Positions 41,644 to 52,971 of a DNA stretch of 64,000 nt are shown piece by piece (position 1 is the first letter of the stretch; each line of letters starts with the position of its first letter). The notes below the pieces were generated by a model that saw nothing but the letters and a program-made list of their open reading frames with translations, had not been told where the DNA came from and ran no database searches. The DNA is taken from contig OX621240.1 in the NCBI GenBank assembly GCA_951640165.1, forward strand, positions 11,172,713 through 11,236,712, given 5' to 3'. The stretch comes from Pseudoips prasinana. Lineage: Eukaryota > Arthropoda > Insecta > Lepidoptera > Nolidae. The position numbers were made by a program, and so were the translations under genes.

Positions 41644-41995
41644 TATCTACTGAAAAAAAAAATCCTTTTTATTATATATAAAAAAAATTGTCTCAGTTTA
41701 AGTTTAAATCACGTTGTTAGTTTCATGACACTGAGTTATTATAATAGTGGAATAGTATTATTATTCAAGTGACCATATTCGATAAGGCTAACTTAATGCT
41801 CTAGTCCAGCTACTGTGTCCATACATGTCAGAGCAGACCTACGACTACCCACTTTTGCCCAGTGCCGCGCCAGCAATTAGATACGTATTACTCAGGCATT
41901 AAACTGGTATTGAAACGGTTTTATATAAAAGTAGGTAGGTACTAATGATTAAAACAGCCAATTCATGTTTTTTTTTATTTCCACACTGTCATTTT

Positions 41996-42302
41996 TTAAT
42001 CGCCAACCCGTCTATCAAGCATGGCTGTTATGGCATATCCGTCCAAGATGATTCTTGAGGTAGGCTTTTGTCCACCGGGGAGGACAATCCAGACCCCTCC
42101 CAGGGTACGTGTCCCGACCATCTGGGAGATGGCGCAAAAGTGGGACACCGGAGCAGCAAACCACGTTCCCGGGGCTTCCCCTATCTGGCGCCAAGAGAAG
42201 TCCACGGCAGGTTAGGTTTAGTCGGTGCGAGTCCGTCGTACCCACCAGCAGACACTTTTTGCGGCATTCGTAGGCATTCCCCCAGACATAACAAAAAAAA
42301 AA
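41996..42302 (+). mobile_element. Retroposon tails in series
   Basis: AACCCGTCTATCAAGCATGG begins a piece related to 33690-33730 and 51305-51340 (reversed there). 42165-42302 is the second copy of the poly-A retroposon tail in the Helitron (GTCCACGGCAGGTTAGGTTT). Confidence 0.6.
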
Positions 42303-42305
42303 TAA

Positions 42306-42347
42306 AGGCTTTTGTCCAGCAGTGAACTTCTTCCGGCTTTTATGATG
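42306..42347 (+). mobile_element. RTE LINE tail
   Basis: GGCTTTTGTCCAGCAGTGAA then CTTCTTCCGGCTTTTATGAT, the terminal piece of RTE-type elements. Confidence 0.6.
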
Positions 42348-42350
42348 AAT

Positions 42351-45140
42351 AATTTTTTTTTTTTATTTATTTCAGACATTGTACATCCATATAATTGTTA
42401 GTATTATAATAACTTAAAACTATGTTAGTGTACTTATTACAATTAAATTAATTTAAAAATTTCCGACCGCGTCCTGGTGCACCTGACACGCAGCAGTGCA
42501 AACGTGTCCAATGCCCCAGTAGCGGACAGTCAGGCCTCTCGCAAATAATGCGGAGGATGCCATTGGTGCTCCCTCGTATGCGACGCATCAGGGAGGCGGT
42601 CCTTTTGCGGATAATTGTTTCAAAACTATCAGTTGTCGCCTCCGCATGCATACCTGACGCGCTGCAAAATCTTGGAAGCCCCAATAGCACCCTCAGCGCG
42701 TTATTGTATTGTATACGGAGTTCGTTATAAGCCCTCTGCGTATACCTGACCCACAGACTGCACGTGTAAAAGGTTTGGCAGAATGCTTTAAACAGCGTAA
42801 CTTTAACCTTGGCTGTACAACGTGCAAACCTGCGGGCCAGCATGTTACATCGGACCAACAACGCTCTCCGTTCTCTCTCCATATCTTGATCATCTTTTAA
42901 ATACTCGGTAAGGATGTGACCAAGGTATTTAAATTCTGTGACTCTGTTTAGGGTCACACCGTACAAGTAAACCGGGGGGATCACTGCAGGCTTTTTTGTT
43001 CCAACCCTGAAGACCATCATCTCACTCTTCTTAACATTATATATCAACCCGTGTGTGTGTGCGTATTTCTCACATACTTCCAGCAGCCGTCGGAGTGCCT
43101 TAATTGAAGGGCTCAATAAAACCGCGTCGTCAGCGTAATAGAGGCTGTTCACAATTCTACCCTCAATTGAGCATCCGACGCCGGTTTCACCGAGCTCCCC
43201 AACCAACTCGTTGATGTAAAGATTGAAGAGGGCAGGCGAGGTCAGGCCTCCCTGCCTCACGCCACACTCCAATCCATACATCTCCGAAAGGGCACCCGAC
43301 CATCTGACCTGGTTAGTTTGGTGGCCATACCAGTATTTAAAAATACTTACCAGCTGTTCGGGTATACCTCGTTTACGCATCTTTGCCCACAGGATATTGT
43401 AACTAACCAGGTCAAATGCCTTGGAGAGATCCAAAAAAGCAGCGTACACCGGTGTGTTTCGGTCTGTATAGTACCTGACCGTATGCTTGAGCGTCAGAAT
43501 AGCCGCTTCTGTTGATAATCCCTGTCTAAAACCGAATTGGGCATCATGCAGTCCGAGCTGTCCGGTAATCCGCCGCTCAAGCACACCATCAAGCACCTTG
43601 GCTGATATTGTTGCCAGAGAAATAGGTCGATAGTTGTCTTTATCCGACACGTCTCCCGTTTTGTTTTTAATGATTGGGACAACTATTGTCTTCATCAGAC
43701 TGTTTGGCAGATATGAGTGCCACAGACAAAAGTTGAGTAACATGGACAGAACCCTCGGGAGATGCGGACCTGCATTTTGGAAGTGCTCTATACTAAGATA
43801 GTCATGTCCGGGCGACTTACCTCTCGTCATAGATTTTATTATATCACGCACCTCTTTACACGCTATCCGTATCGGTTTACCCGATAGCATCGTCCCCTGT
43901 TTAATCTCGGTGTTATCGTTCTGGGTGCGCGATATTACTCTAAAATGTTCCCTAAACATGTCCACTATCCCCTTTGGATCAGACACGCCATTGACGCTCA
44001 CAGGTACTACAGGCTTAGGTTGCATTTTCTGGGTAGCTTTCCAAAACTTTTGGAACCGTTTATTAGTGTGTGCAGTAGCTAAAATATCCGCTTTGATGTT
44101 TTCTTGGTTATTTTGACAAAACGTTAATTTCTGCTTAAACAGTTTTCGTGTTTCATACATTTTATCAAAAAGTGGCCCACTTCTAGGCCTATGGTGCCAT
44201 ACCCAGTTAAGAAAAGCCCTCCTGGCGTTCCCGTGAGCGTCCTTGACATGCTTGTTCCATCCAGTAATAGTACGCCGCTTTTTTAGACCGCCGCCTCCTT
44301 GCTTGGAACTACCTTCAGCTGCTTCACTTAGCGATTTCACAATACAGTTGTACAAATTATCTATAATAGTTCTGTGTTTTATGTTTGAGCAAAACTTGTC
44401 ACTACACACACGAAGTTCGGGTGGAAAGTCAATATTTTTGAGTTTTGCAGTACACAACCTACCGTAACATTCTATTTGTACAGCATCTCTTTCACCCCAC
44501 ACCACCCTGTTTATGAGACAATTGACTGGCCTCATATACAATCCCGTTGGCTTCACCATTCCCATGTTGACATGTATGACAAGTGGAAAGTGGTCGGACC
44601 AAAACACATCATGTTTTACTTCAACTTTCTCTACTGTTTTCCACGCTGCTTCAGTCACAAGACAATGGTCAAGCCAACGTCTACTTCCACAGGCGTCACT
44701 AATAAAGGTGTAAGTATCAGAGTGCAGACCTAGTTTAAGATAATCAGCACAATACCAGTTTTGTTCTTCGCAATAACTTACCATTTCTCGACTAAACAAT
44801 TCCCCGGGATGTGCGTTAAAATCACCGAGAATATATAGAAATTCTAAGTTTGAACTCTCCACTATAGCTGTGATCTCACTCATACAGTTACTAAACTCAG
44901 TTAAGTTGTCAACTGAATTAGTAGGCATATAAACATTAATACACAGTACCGTGCGGTCAGCGCAGGTTGCCTTTATTGCGGCTATCCGGTCACTCACGCA
45001 TGGAACAAAAGAAACAGAAGTAAACACTGATTTTCTCCAAAGCAGTGCAACCCCCCCATACGGTCTACCACGCAGTATGCCCGTCGCTGTATCAACGGCC
45101 GACTTCCCGTAATACCCGAAATCTACATTAATGTTACCTA
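42351..45140 (-). mobile_element. 5'-truncated LINE with endonuclease and RT
   Basis: A minus-strand LINE whose 3' UTR is ~85 bp and ends in AAATAAATAAAAAAAAAAAA (plus 42354-42370). The 5' end is cut inside the endonuclease domain near 45140, where the frame meets a stop. I found no clear target-site duplication. Confidence 0.85.
42448..45139 (-). CDS. LINE ORF2, APE endonuclease plus reverse transcriptase, N-terminus missing
   Basis: The 859 residues from GTG 45027 are open, and the same frame continues upstream to ~45139 (KSAVDTATGILRGRPYGG). Numbered from 45027: endonuclease motifs NVYMPTN (31-37), GDFNAHPG (68-75), SRRWLDHCL (115-123) and SDHFPL (144-149). RT motifs: GKSPGHDYLS (403-412), NYRPISLATISAK (465-477), FLDLSKAFD (531-539), GVRQGGLTSPALFN (589-602) and YADD at 631-634. 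There are no internal stops. The catalytic residues seen are intact, but the start of the endonuclease and any ORF1 are gone. I cannot place it confidently among the CR1, L2 and RTE groups. Confidence 0.85.
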
Positions 45141-45149
45141 ACGTGGATT

Positions 45150-45390
45150 ACCTAATGTTTTTATCCCTTGGCAAGTCAATTTACTTTAATTTTTTATTTT
45201 ATAAAACAATTTACCAAACGTCAAGATATCTAAAGTATCCGTATGTAGCAAAGTCAAATAATTTTCTCAATCTATGAAACTAGCATCATGGTTATGTAGA
45301 ATTTATATTATAGTTTATGTGCTGTGAGATTCTGTCACCGGTAATACTTTTAAACGCTCTCGTTAGTGCCGTGCGGTCTAAGAATAGAAC
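45150..45390. other. AT-rich DNA, no gene seen
   Basis: Flank of the LINE; nothing recognised. Confidence 0.5.
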
Positions 45391-45395
45391 AGCAC

Positions 45396-46126
45396 CATCG
45401 AGGACCATCTAGTCGACTTATCGTAGCTTCTTTGAGATGGATAATCGAGGTATTTCTCTGGTAAAAAGTAACGGGGACGGGTAAAATGTTCGCTGGGCTT
45501 AGCTATTGAAGCGTGACACGTAACTCCTAGGTGGAGCCAAACCTTGAAACATTTAAGGAACGTTGAGCATACCCCTTCAACTGACAGCACTCGCCCCAGT
45601 TAATATCATTATTTCAATGTAATTGTGAATAAGGTAGAACGCCTGCTCGTTCCGGCTTTATAATATAAAAATAAAAAGTTCATTGACTACACTAACCTAA
45701 GCGATGAAGTAATAGGATCGCATGAATTTTGCAGAGAGGACATCGAGGACCATGTAGTCGTCTTATAGTAGTTTCTTTGAGATGGAATATCGAGGTATTT
45801 CGCTGGAAATACTGACGGGGATGGGTAAAATGCGGGCTTAGCTATAGAGCCGTGACACTCCTAGGTGGCGTCAAAACTTGGAATATTTAAGGAACGTTGA
45901 GCATACCCCTTCAACTGACAGAACTCACTTCAGTTATTATTATTATTCAATGTAATTGTGTCAGGTACTAGGCTTCATCAGGGTAGACGGGATGGCTGCA
46001 AGTATGGTCGTTAAGATCAGACAGGTCTCCTGCTTGTTGCGGCTTTATAATATAAAAATAAAAGGTTCATTGACAACACTAAACTAAGCGGTGAAGTAAT
46101 AGGATCGTACAAATTTTGCAGAGAGT
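45396..46126. repeat. ~345-bp tandem duplication
   Basis: Unit 1 (45396-45740) and unit 2 (45741-46126) both start CATCGAGGACCAT. Both contain GGAACGTTGAGCATACCCCT followed by TCAACTGACAG, CCGGCTTTATAATATAAAAA-like sequence and AATAGGATCG near the end. They differ by substitutions and a ~60-bp insertion in unit 2 (about 45963-46015). No ORF spans both. Confidence 0.85.
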
Positions 46127-46129
46127 TCC

Positions 46130-46405
46130 ATGTACTTATTAATCTTCCCAGAAAGTACCTATCATAAATTTGTTATAATCAAGGTCTCATTATAGCTTTA
46201 GTTTCTTTGTTTTAGCTGTAGTAATATTTTATTCCCAGTTAGTTTATCACCACTTTTTTTACTTGAAGGCTCTGTCTTAACTTTGTGATTTATTACAAAA
46301 CGACTAAGATTAATTTGACGTCTATTCGATATTATATATATTTTTCAAGTGCTGTGTTGTTTACGAAATAATTGTTGTATATGCCTACGGATTATAATTT
46401 TTATT
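46130..46405. other. AT-rich DNA, no gene seen
   Basis: Nothing recognised. Confidence 0.5.
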
Positions 46406-46407
46406 AG

Positions 46408-46655
46408 GGTTCCTTAGCGAAATGGCAAATAACGGAACCCTTATGGATTCGACATGTCTGTCTATCTGTCTGTCCGTCCGTATGTCACAGTCACTTTTTT
46501 CCGAAACTATAAGAGCTGTAATATTGAAACTTGGTAAGTAGATGTATTCTGTGAACCGCATTAAGATTTTCACACAAAAATTGAAAAAGAACAATAATTT
46601 TGAGGGGTCATTTAATGAACAGAAATCCTTGCTGCTACGGAACCCTTGATAGGCG
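46408..46655 (-). mobile_element. GGAACCCT-ended interspersed repeat, partial
   Basis: AGGGTTCCTTAGCGAAATGG, GGAACCCTTATGGATTCGAC and GTATGTCACAGTCACTTTTT are the reverse of the right part of the repeat at 59049-59655. The final GCTGCTACGGAACCCTTGA matches its left part. The middle is missing. Confidence 0.7.
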
Positions 46656-47255
46656 AGTTTGTCTGTAGGAATTAAGGTACTGGATTTTTCCAGGCGTGGA
46701 TCCCAAATTTATTGGAAAAGATATTTTCGCTTTAGCTTATTTACCGGTTTACCGTTTCATGTTTGTGCTATCCAGATAGAACCATTCTCAGATTGTTTTG
46801 GGTATTTGTGGGATTTAATATGTAACAAATATCTGGATAAATAAAATTTCAATAGTTGGAGGTTATTAATAAACTTTCGAATTGGCTGCATATTGTTTTT
46901 ATATTGGGTGGTTACGCAATATTTCCTTGTTTGTGAATAGATCACGGTAATCACTTACTATCAGGTGATCCACTAGCTCGATTGCCTTTTTGTTTTTACG
47001 TTCGGGGTTCAAGTATCAGTAAGGATTCCTCGTAGCTTTTGTAACATTTCGAGAATGTTCTAGTTAATATTAGAACAAAAGACAAAGGATTGCTGATGAT
47101 AACGACTTAAAAAATCTTAATGCAAAATTGCGTTAAATGGTTCTATAAAGAAAAAAAAAAGGTGAAGACAGGGACAAAAATATTTCACTTAATCTGGAAT
47201 ATTCGTGAAAGTTCTGAAAAAAGAATGACTTTCTAATTTTTTAAAAATTTGGAAC
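46656..47255. other. AT-rich DNA with a LINE-tail scrap
   Basis: 46940-47000 (CGGTAATCACTTACTATCAG, GTGATCCACTAGCTCG) is a short piece of the ATCACTTACCATCAGGTGA tail family. No gene. Confidence 0.5.
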
Positions 47256-47600
47256 AAGTTAAGGGACATAAGCATCGAAACAGTTCGGTGAGTTTAAATA
47301 CAAGTGTAATCGAAGTTGAATCAAGAGGAAGAAGTAAAAGTGAAAAAGTGAGCCGTTAAAATAAAGTGTCAAGTGTTCCGTACATATTGAGAAGTGTACG
47401 CCGGGGCTCTCGCACAGTACAATAGCGGGGGCTTTGTAAGTGCGCCATGTTATAACCCTCACGCAGTTCTTATTGCCGGGACTCTTAGCTCGTGTAAGTG
47501 TGTTCGTGATCTTAGAGTTGCATCAACTATCCCTGTCAACACCAAAGGTTCCGGTTGCAAACATTAGTGTCTTTTTCCAATCCACTGATCGACCGCTCGC
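47256..47600 (+). other. Possible untranslated first exon(s), weak
   Basis: AAAGTGAAAAAGTGAGCCG and AATAAAGTGTCAAGTGTTCC are followed by two consensus-like 5' splice sites (GTAAGTG at ~47436 and ~47496). Such composition is common in insect 5' UTR exons. No ORF or downstream coding exon supports it. Confidence 0.2.
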
Positions 47601-47764
47601 CACGTTATTACCTGTATAAAAAGAAATTCGTTGTCACACAGAATGGTGTAAAACGGTTATACTATTGTTTTTTTTTTAATTTAATTGCATCCAAAATTAC
47701 AATAAATATCAAATTTCAACAGTCAGTCATCATTCCAGTAAGTACTATAATTCATTTTTAATAA

Positions 47765-48510
47765 ATATAATTTTATACGATATCTCGATAACATTTATTC
47801 ATGAAATAAATTATTCCTTCCTTCATATTCCGAATCACATTCAAACGTATGTATATAAAAAGCTCCACGTTTCCGAAGTATTTATAATGTATTCTTGTTC
47901 AGTTCAATATGCGGAAATGGCCTATTATTATCAACATATAGCCTTATGTTAGTTGATCTTTACAAGTAAATATAGAACTTAAAAGGACATACCTGCGATA
48001 CTTGATGTATATTTAAAAAATACAATTATATAAATTTGATTTGAGATTTGAAGAGCTATGGAAAGAAAACAAATAACACCAAATCCTTACAAAACAAACC
48101 CATTCATAACATCACCGTCCAATTTCAAACGACAATATTACATAAATTTTACTACAATAACAGCCGTAACAAGGTCCAATAAAAAATCATCATGACACGA
48201 AATTGCTTCTAGCAAGTGACCCAGCTGTCGAGCGTTCATTTGTCAAGCGTCGCATATTGGAATAAGTTGTGACGATGAAACAAGCTCCCTTGGACGGTAA
48301 AAATTGCACCTATTCATGGATCTGAAAGGAAAAAAAAATACGAAAAACGACGACACGACGTACTTTGTCGCAATAGGCAAAACTACATTATTTAGTTTTC
48401 TGCGGTAGTATTAAATTTTACTGTGTGGTGACGGCGACGAAAATCAGAATATCATCATCCCATCTCATCATACGACATATTAATCGTCTAAAAACACAAC
48501 CGGCCACAAC
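47765..48510. other. AT-rich DNA, no gene seen
   Basis: Nothing recognised. Confidence 0.5.
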
Positions 48511-48515
48511 TATTT

Positions 48516-48617
48516 CATCATCATCATCATATCAGCCGAAAGACGTCCACTGCTGGACAAAGGCCTCCCCCAAGGATCTCCACAATTGCCGGTCTTGCGC
48601 TATTCGCATCCAGCAGT
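48516..48617 (-). mobile_element. RTE LINE tail
   Basis: A (TCA)n start, then ATATCAGCCGAAAGACGTCC and ACTGCTGGACAAAGGCCTCC up to CGCATCCAGCAG. This is the reversed end of RTE ORF2 with its (ATG/TGA)n-like tail. Confidence 0.75.
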
Positions 48618-48619
48618 GT

Positions 48620-49160
48620 ATAAGTAATAAATATAAATAAGATAAATTACGAGGATAAAGATTTTATTTTTTTGTTTTCTTGCCGCCGTCAACTATTTAT
48701 TTGACTTGATACTGCGGCACGTAACTGAATGGTCAGGAATCATTAAGAGTGAGCATCACCAGTTATAAGTGTTCGTAAATGTCTCCGAATAGTACTTTGT
48801 ATTCACTGGCCGAACAAAATCACCCACACAATGGCTGAACAGATTGTTTATGCTAATGGCGCGAGCTTGGCCATATGTTAGATAGAGGTTTTCTGTTCGA
48901 ATTGGTGGCGCACGTTTGTTATTTACAGTGACTAAAATAAAAAAGCCATGCAAGTGCAAGATGGACTCGCGCACCGAGGCTTCCGAACAAACTTGTAGGT
49001 ATGTAAATTGTGATGTAGCTACATATTTACGGTGCTCGGATATTTGTATTTATGAATACTTCTATTTGTCTGGGTTGGGGTCTTTTCTGTGTATTGTATG
49101 TAAAACGTGTACAAAAAAGTAAACAAGTATTTATACTCGGTGTCTAGTATCTATAGTAGG
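48620..49160. other. Intergenic DNA, no gene seen
   Basis: Chance ORFs only, some Cys-rich (48916-49122), without a recognisable motif. Confidence 0.45.
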
Positions 49161-49162
49161 TG

Positions 49163-49297
49163 CGGACGCCGGCACATCCAGCTACCCTAAGCTGTCAAGT
49201 TTCTTTTATAGATAATCAACTTTATCACATAAGCATAAGGTTCACTTTCAACTGGAGAAATTTGACAGATTGGGGTAGGTTGATGTGCTGGCGTCTG
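49163..49297 (+). mobile_element. 135-bp TA-type MITE, copy 4
   Basis: CGGACGCCGGCACATCCAGC to TTGATGTGCTGGCGTCTG. The left TA has become TG and two TIR bases changed, while the right TA is kept. Same orientation as copies 2 and 3. Confidence 0.8.
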
Positions 49298-49556
49298 TAC
49301 AAGCTTTGCTTAGTTTGGGCTAGATGGCGCTGTATGATAAGTCACAGATATTTATTAACATTGGTTCATGTTCAAATTACAGGATTCTACGAAAATACGA
49401 ATATTATTTTCAAATAAGTTTCCTTAACTTATGTTAATATTAGTATCGTTATCTTTGCTTTTTTTACTTCGGTACTAACTTTCTGGTACGTTTCACTTTA
49501 TGTTTATAGGATCAAAGAGTTTTTAATTAGTCAGTAGTACATATGACTAGATAGTA

Positions 49557-49735
49557 TACACGTGAGGCTCATCGGTTAAGACAGTCGCCTCCCCACTTGG
49601 TATCCCGGGTTCATACCCGCGTAGGACGACTATTTGTGTTACCCATAAATAGTGGTTCTGAGTCTGGATGTACTTTGTGCCCATCAATTATATGTTTGTA
49701 AAGTATGTACCTACCCCCAGACACAAGGATTTATT
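49557..49735 (+). mobile_element. tRNA-derived SINE (HaSE-like), near full length
   Basis: GTGAGGCTCATCGGTTAAGA is the A-box region and TCCCGGGTTCATACCCGC the B box. Then follow GACTATTTGTGTTACCCATA, ATAGTGGTTCTGAGTCTGG and GTTTGTAAAGTATGTACCTA. This layout matches a well-known lepidopteran SINE type. Decayed relatives are at 7455 (+) and 10085 (-). Confidence 0.75.
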
Positions 49736-50030
49736 CACAAATACGGGCGATGACTTTATTTAAAAAAGTACAATATTTTATGTATTTATTTAATAAGATA
49801 AATTGTTATATCTGTTTACTGTTGCTACTCTACGTTAGATTAAAGTCTATTGATTCAAACATAGGTACTTTAGTGTTTTATGGATACTATATAATCGCAG
49901 TAGAGATAAGAATTCAAATTGTACCTATATGTTATGTTATTATATTAATATGATCTTTGGTGTCGGTACAATAAAGACTATTTTACTTTAGTTTATAAGT
50001 TTTGATTTCCTTGTAAATATCAACATATGT
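49736..50030. other. AT-rich DNA, no gene seen
   Basis: A plus ORF at 49705-49953 is hydrophobic but has no supporting features. Confidence 0.4.
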
Positions 50031-50034
50031 GACA

Positions 50035-50359
50035 CTAGCTGTGCCCAGCGGTTTTACCCGCGTTACATTTTACAAATTATCACACCTCCTCCCCCATAGG
50101 TGATAGCGTGATGAGACTATAATTATTATGTTGACCCGATCTATTAGTAATATTCATGCAAAATTTGAAGTAAACCCATGCAGTACTTTTTGAGTTTAGC
50201 CCAGACATATATACAAATCTAAGACAAACAGACAAATCGACAAAAAATCAAAAAAACTATATTTTTGGCTTTGATATCGATTGTAGATCCCCAAGCATCC
50301 TTTAAAAAAAAATTCAATGTACAGTTTAGACTTTGCTACGATTTTATTATATGTATAGA
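50035..50359 (-). mobile_element. Short non-autonomous Helitron, copy 3
   Basis: CTAGCTGTGCCCAGCGGTTT at the plus left end and ACGATTTTATTATATGTATA plus GA at the right. These are the mirrored TC and CTAG ends of the family, with A and T flanks. Confidence 0.85.
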
Positions 50360-50411
50360 TAGATTACGACCGTGTAATGAAGATGGATTTTTTCAGTTCT
50401 AAGTGATTGTC

Positions 50412-50945
50412 GCCCTTAGGGTTCCATACCAAAATAGTTAACAGGATCCCATGTAGAGTCCCTCCGTCCGTACCTCGTCTGTCACTGCGGTAAATACATA
50501 GAAAGCGACTAAAATTGCTACCGTAGGAATTATGAATCGTTTTAGAATATCTAAAAATAGACTAAATTTCAAATTTAGCCAGCTTACTCTATCTTATAGC
50601 AAATAGATAATTTTCGAAATATTTCTCTCTCTTCATTAAAGCACGTCAAAATTTTATATTAGAAGTACCAAGTCAAGAAAGGTATCTTATAAAATAATTA
50701 TTTTATTGTATGTCTTATTTCAAATTATGGTAAAAGGTAAAAAAAAACAATTTACCTACCAACTTTGATAGCGAAAAAATCTTAAATAATATCATTTGAT
50801 AGAAATTTAAGTTAATTTTAAAGAAATATATAACAATATTTCTAGATATCACAAGTTTTTAAAGGTTTTTAAGTTTATCTTGAAACATTTCTATAGGGCT
50901 ATGGACGATACGGAACCATCGATTGGCGGTCCAACTCGTACTTTA
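50412..50945 (-). mobile_element. GGAACCCT-ended interspersed repeat
   Basis: It starts TTAGGGTTCCATACCAAAAT and runs through GTCCCTCCGTCCGTACCTCG to ACGGAACCATCGATTGGCGG and TCCAACTCGTAC. These are the two conserved ends of the family also seen at 59049-59655 (+). The interior is diverged and has no ORF. Confidence 0.65.
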
Positions 50946-51040
50946 TTAGTTTCAATTTTAAGTGCATATCACGATCTTATAACGATTCTGAAGTACTAAG
51001 TTTGACAATGAACACAAATTACTGAAAGACATGTACAGAT

Positions 51041-51078
51041 CCTCATTTGAAATATTATAATATTCCAAATGAGGATGT
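51041..51078. repeat. Near-perfect short palindrome
   Basis: ATCCTCATTTGAAATATTAT directly followed by AATATTCCAAATGAGGAT, almost without a loop. Confidence 0.75.
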
Positions 51079-51235
51079 CAGGAAAAACCCGGAAGCAGCT
51101 ATTAGGCTGATCTTCCAGTATGACATATAATGTAACTTTTAAATGTTCTTTGGTTGATAATAAAGATTATTTTACTTTACATTAAGAAGAGGTGCTCCTG
51201 TCTCTTAAATCAACGATTCTTCCTTAAAAAGGTGG

Positions 51236-51455
51236 TTTATCATATCAGCTGAAAGGTACACTGCTGCACAAAGGCCTCCCCTAAGAATCCATTTGAAGGG
51301 GTTTGCCATAATTGCCACGCTTGGCAGACGGGTTGGCGAGTTGTAAGATAAACATGGTACTCAGGAGAACGCTGCTGCCCGTTCTCTGGTATAATATTCC
51401 CTCGGGACGACTTCTACGTCCCCCACGGGATGAGACGGGGTGGCGATATTCTTTA
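51236..51455 (-). mobile_element. RTE-tailed retroposon copy
   Basis: ATATCAGCTGAAAGGTACAC and TGCTGCACAAAGGCCTCCCC (reversed RTE tail) continue into CACGCTTGGCAGACGGGTTG and CTGCTGCCCGTTCTCTGG. The same order, reversed, is found at 33590-33812, so both blocks belong to one family. Confidence 0.7.
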
Positions 51456-51584
51456 TATTAACTAAAACGATTCAATGAAAAAACTGCTGGTCAGGGACGA
51501 CTAGAATAGGGTTTCAAGGCTTTACAGGACATAGAAGGCCTGAACAACAGCAGTCAAGTATGTTTGATTCAATTTATCATAAAA

Positions 51585-51900
51585 CTAGCTGCTGTGCCCC
51601 GCGGTTTTACCCACGTTAAACTTTATAAACTATCACAGCTCCTCCCCCGTTGGTGATAACGTGATAATTTGTAGCCTATATGTTGACCGGACCTCTAAGT
51701 AATATTCATGCAAAATTTGAAGTAAATCCATGCAGTACTTTTTGAGTTTAGCCCGGACATACATATAGACAAACAGACAAAAATTCTAAAAACTATATTT
51801 TTGGCTTCGATACCGATTGTAGATCAGGCATCAAGTATCCTTTAAAAAAAATATTCAATGTACAGTTTTGACTTTCCTACGATTTTATTATATGTATAGA
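51585..51900 (-). mobile_element. Short non-autonomous Helitron, copy 4
   Basis: CTAGCTGCTGTGCCCCGCGG (3-bp duplication after CTAG) at the left end and ATTTTATTATATGTATAGA at the right. A and T flanks are present. Confidence 0.85.
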
Positions 51901-52068
51901 TTAAGTTAATAGATAAATTGTGGATTCTTTCATGTAACTATGGAATGCATATATAAGCAGTCAAACCAAAGGTTGAATATAAATCGGACCGCAGTAAGTA
52001 CTTTTTATTCTGTGCCGCAGTTCTCATTCCAACCAAACTAGTAGCTAAATTGTGACTTAATATGTCAC

Positions 52069-52141
52069 GTTTCCGTAGTGTAGCGGTTATCACGTGTGCT
52101 TCACACGCACAAGGTCCCCGGTTCGATCCCGGGCGGAAACA
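52069..52141 (+). tRNA. tRNA-Val(CAC)
   Basis: A complete 73-base cloverleaf. Acceptor stem GTTTCCG/CGGAAAC with discriminator A, D arm GTG/CAC around AGCGGTTAT, and anticodon loop TTCACAC with anticodon CAC at 52102-52104. The T arm is CCCGG-TTCGATC-CCGGG. A and B boxes are internal and a T5 Pol III terminator follows at 52147-52151. There is no intron. It decodes GUG valine codons. Confidence 0.95.
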
Positions 52142-52151
52142 AATTATTTTT

Positions 52152-52971
52152 GTAGTTGAAACTGAGATTTAAATGACATTTCCCCACCTAATAAGTAGGT
52201 GGGGAAATTTTTCTACAATTGGCCGTAAAGTGCCTCATGACCATTTTCAGCCATTGGCTGGAAAAAAATATCCTCTCATTATACAGATTTACTTTTATAT
52301 TATTGCTGCAGAACAATAATATATTTTATTCAGAAATGCAAATAATTCGGACGCGGTGCAACCTCGCGAATGCAAATTAGAGAAATATGGAGCATATTAT
52401 TACGAAAAATATTTACTGCATTATACTCTTAACTGCGTTCTCTGTTGCCAAGTTCGTATTTTAAACTTAATTTTCATGTTTATTTTCGGTGAATAGCATT
52501 TAATGTTACACGACATTTTTTTTAATAAATCATTAGTTAAGTTTTTTGTTATATAATTTGTATGTCATTTAGATATGTATGACTGTCCGATGGGTTACCT
52601 ATTGTTGAAAACGCAGGAACCATTAGTCTGTTTGGCCTGGTATATTAATGCTAGGAATGTATATTGTGACTTTTTGTATAAAGATTTATTAAGTGAGGGA
52701 ATGCATACCTAGTTATCATTCGTTCTATAAACGGCTGGCTGGAACAACACCTCCACGTCACGAAATGGAGATAGTATGGAACGTTTATTTATGAGGCTTT
52801 TCCGTTTCATATACAAATTAGGCTCCTTAAGTTCATTCATTATTTAGGTACGTATTTGTATCTACATAGAGAGCAAAAACAATAACTCGGTCTCCTGTGT
52901 GAATGCGTTAGTGATAGTCAAATGATGTAACTTTATTCAACTTGATAGTTCATTATGAGCAGGAATAATAA
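52152..52971. other. AT-rich DNA between the tRNA-Val genes
   Basis: Unlike the tRNAs, the spacers show no obvious duplication. A palindrome CCCCACCTAATAAGTAGGTGG GG lies at ~52184-52206. Confidence 0.45.
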
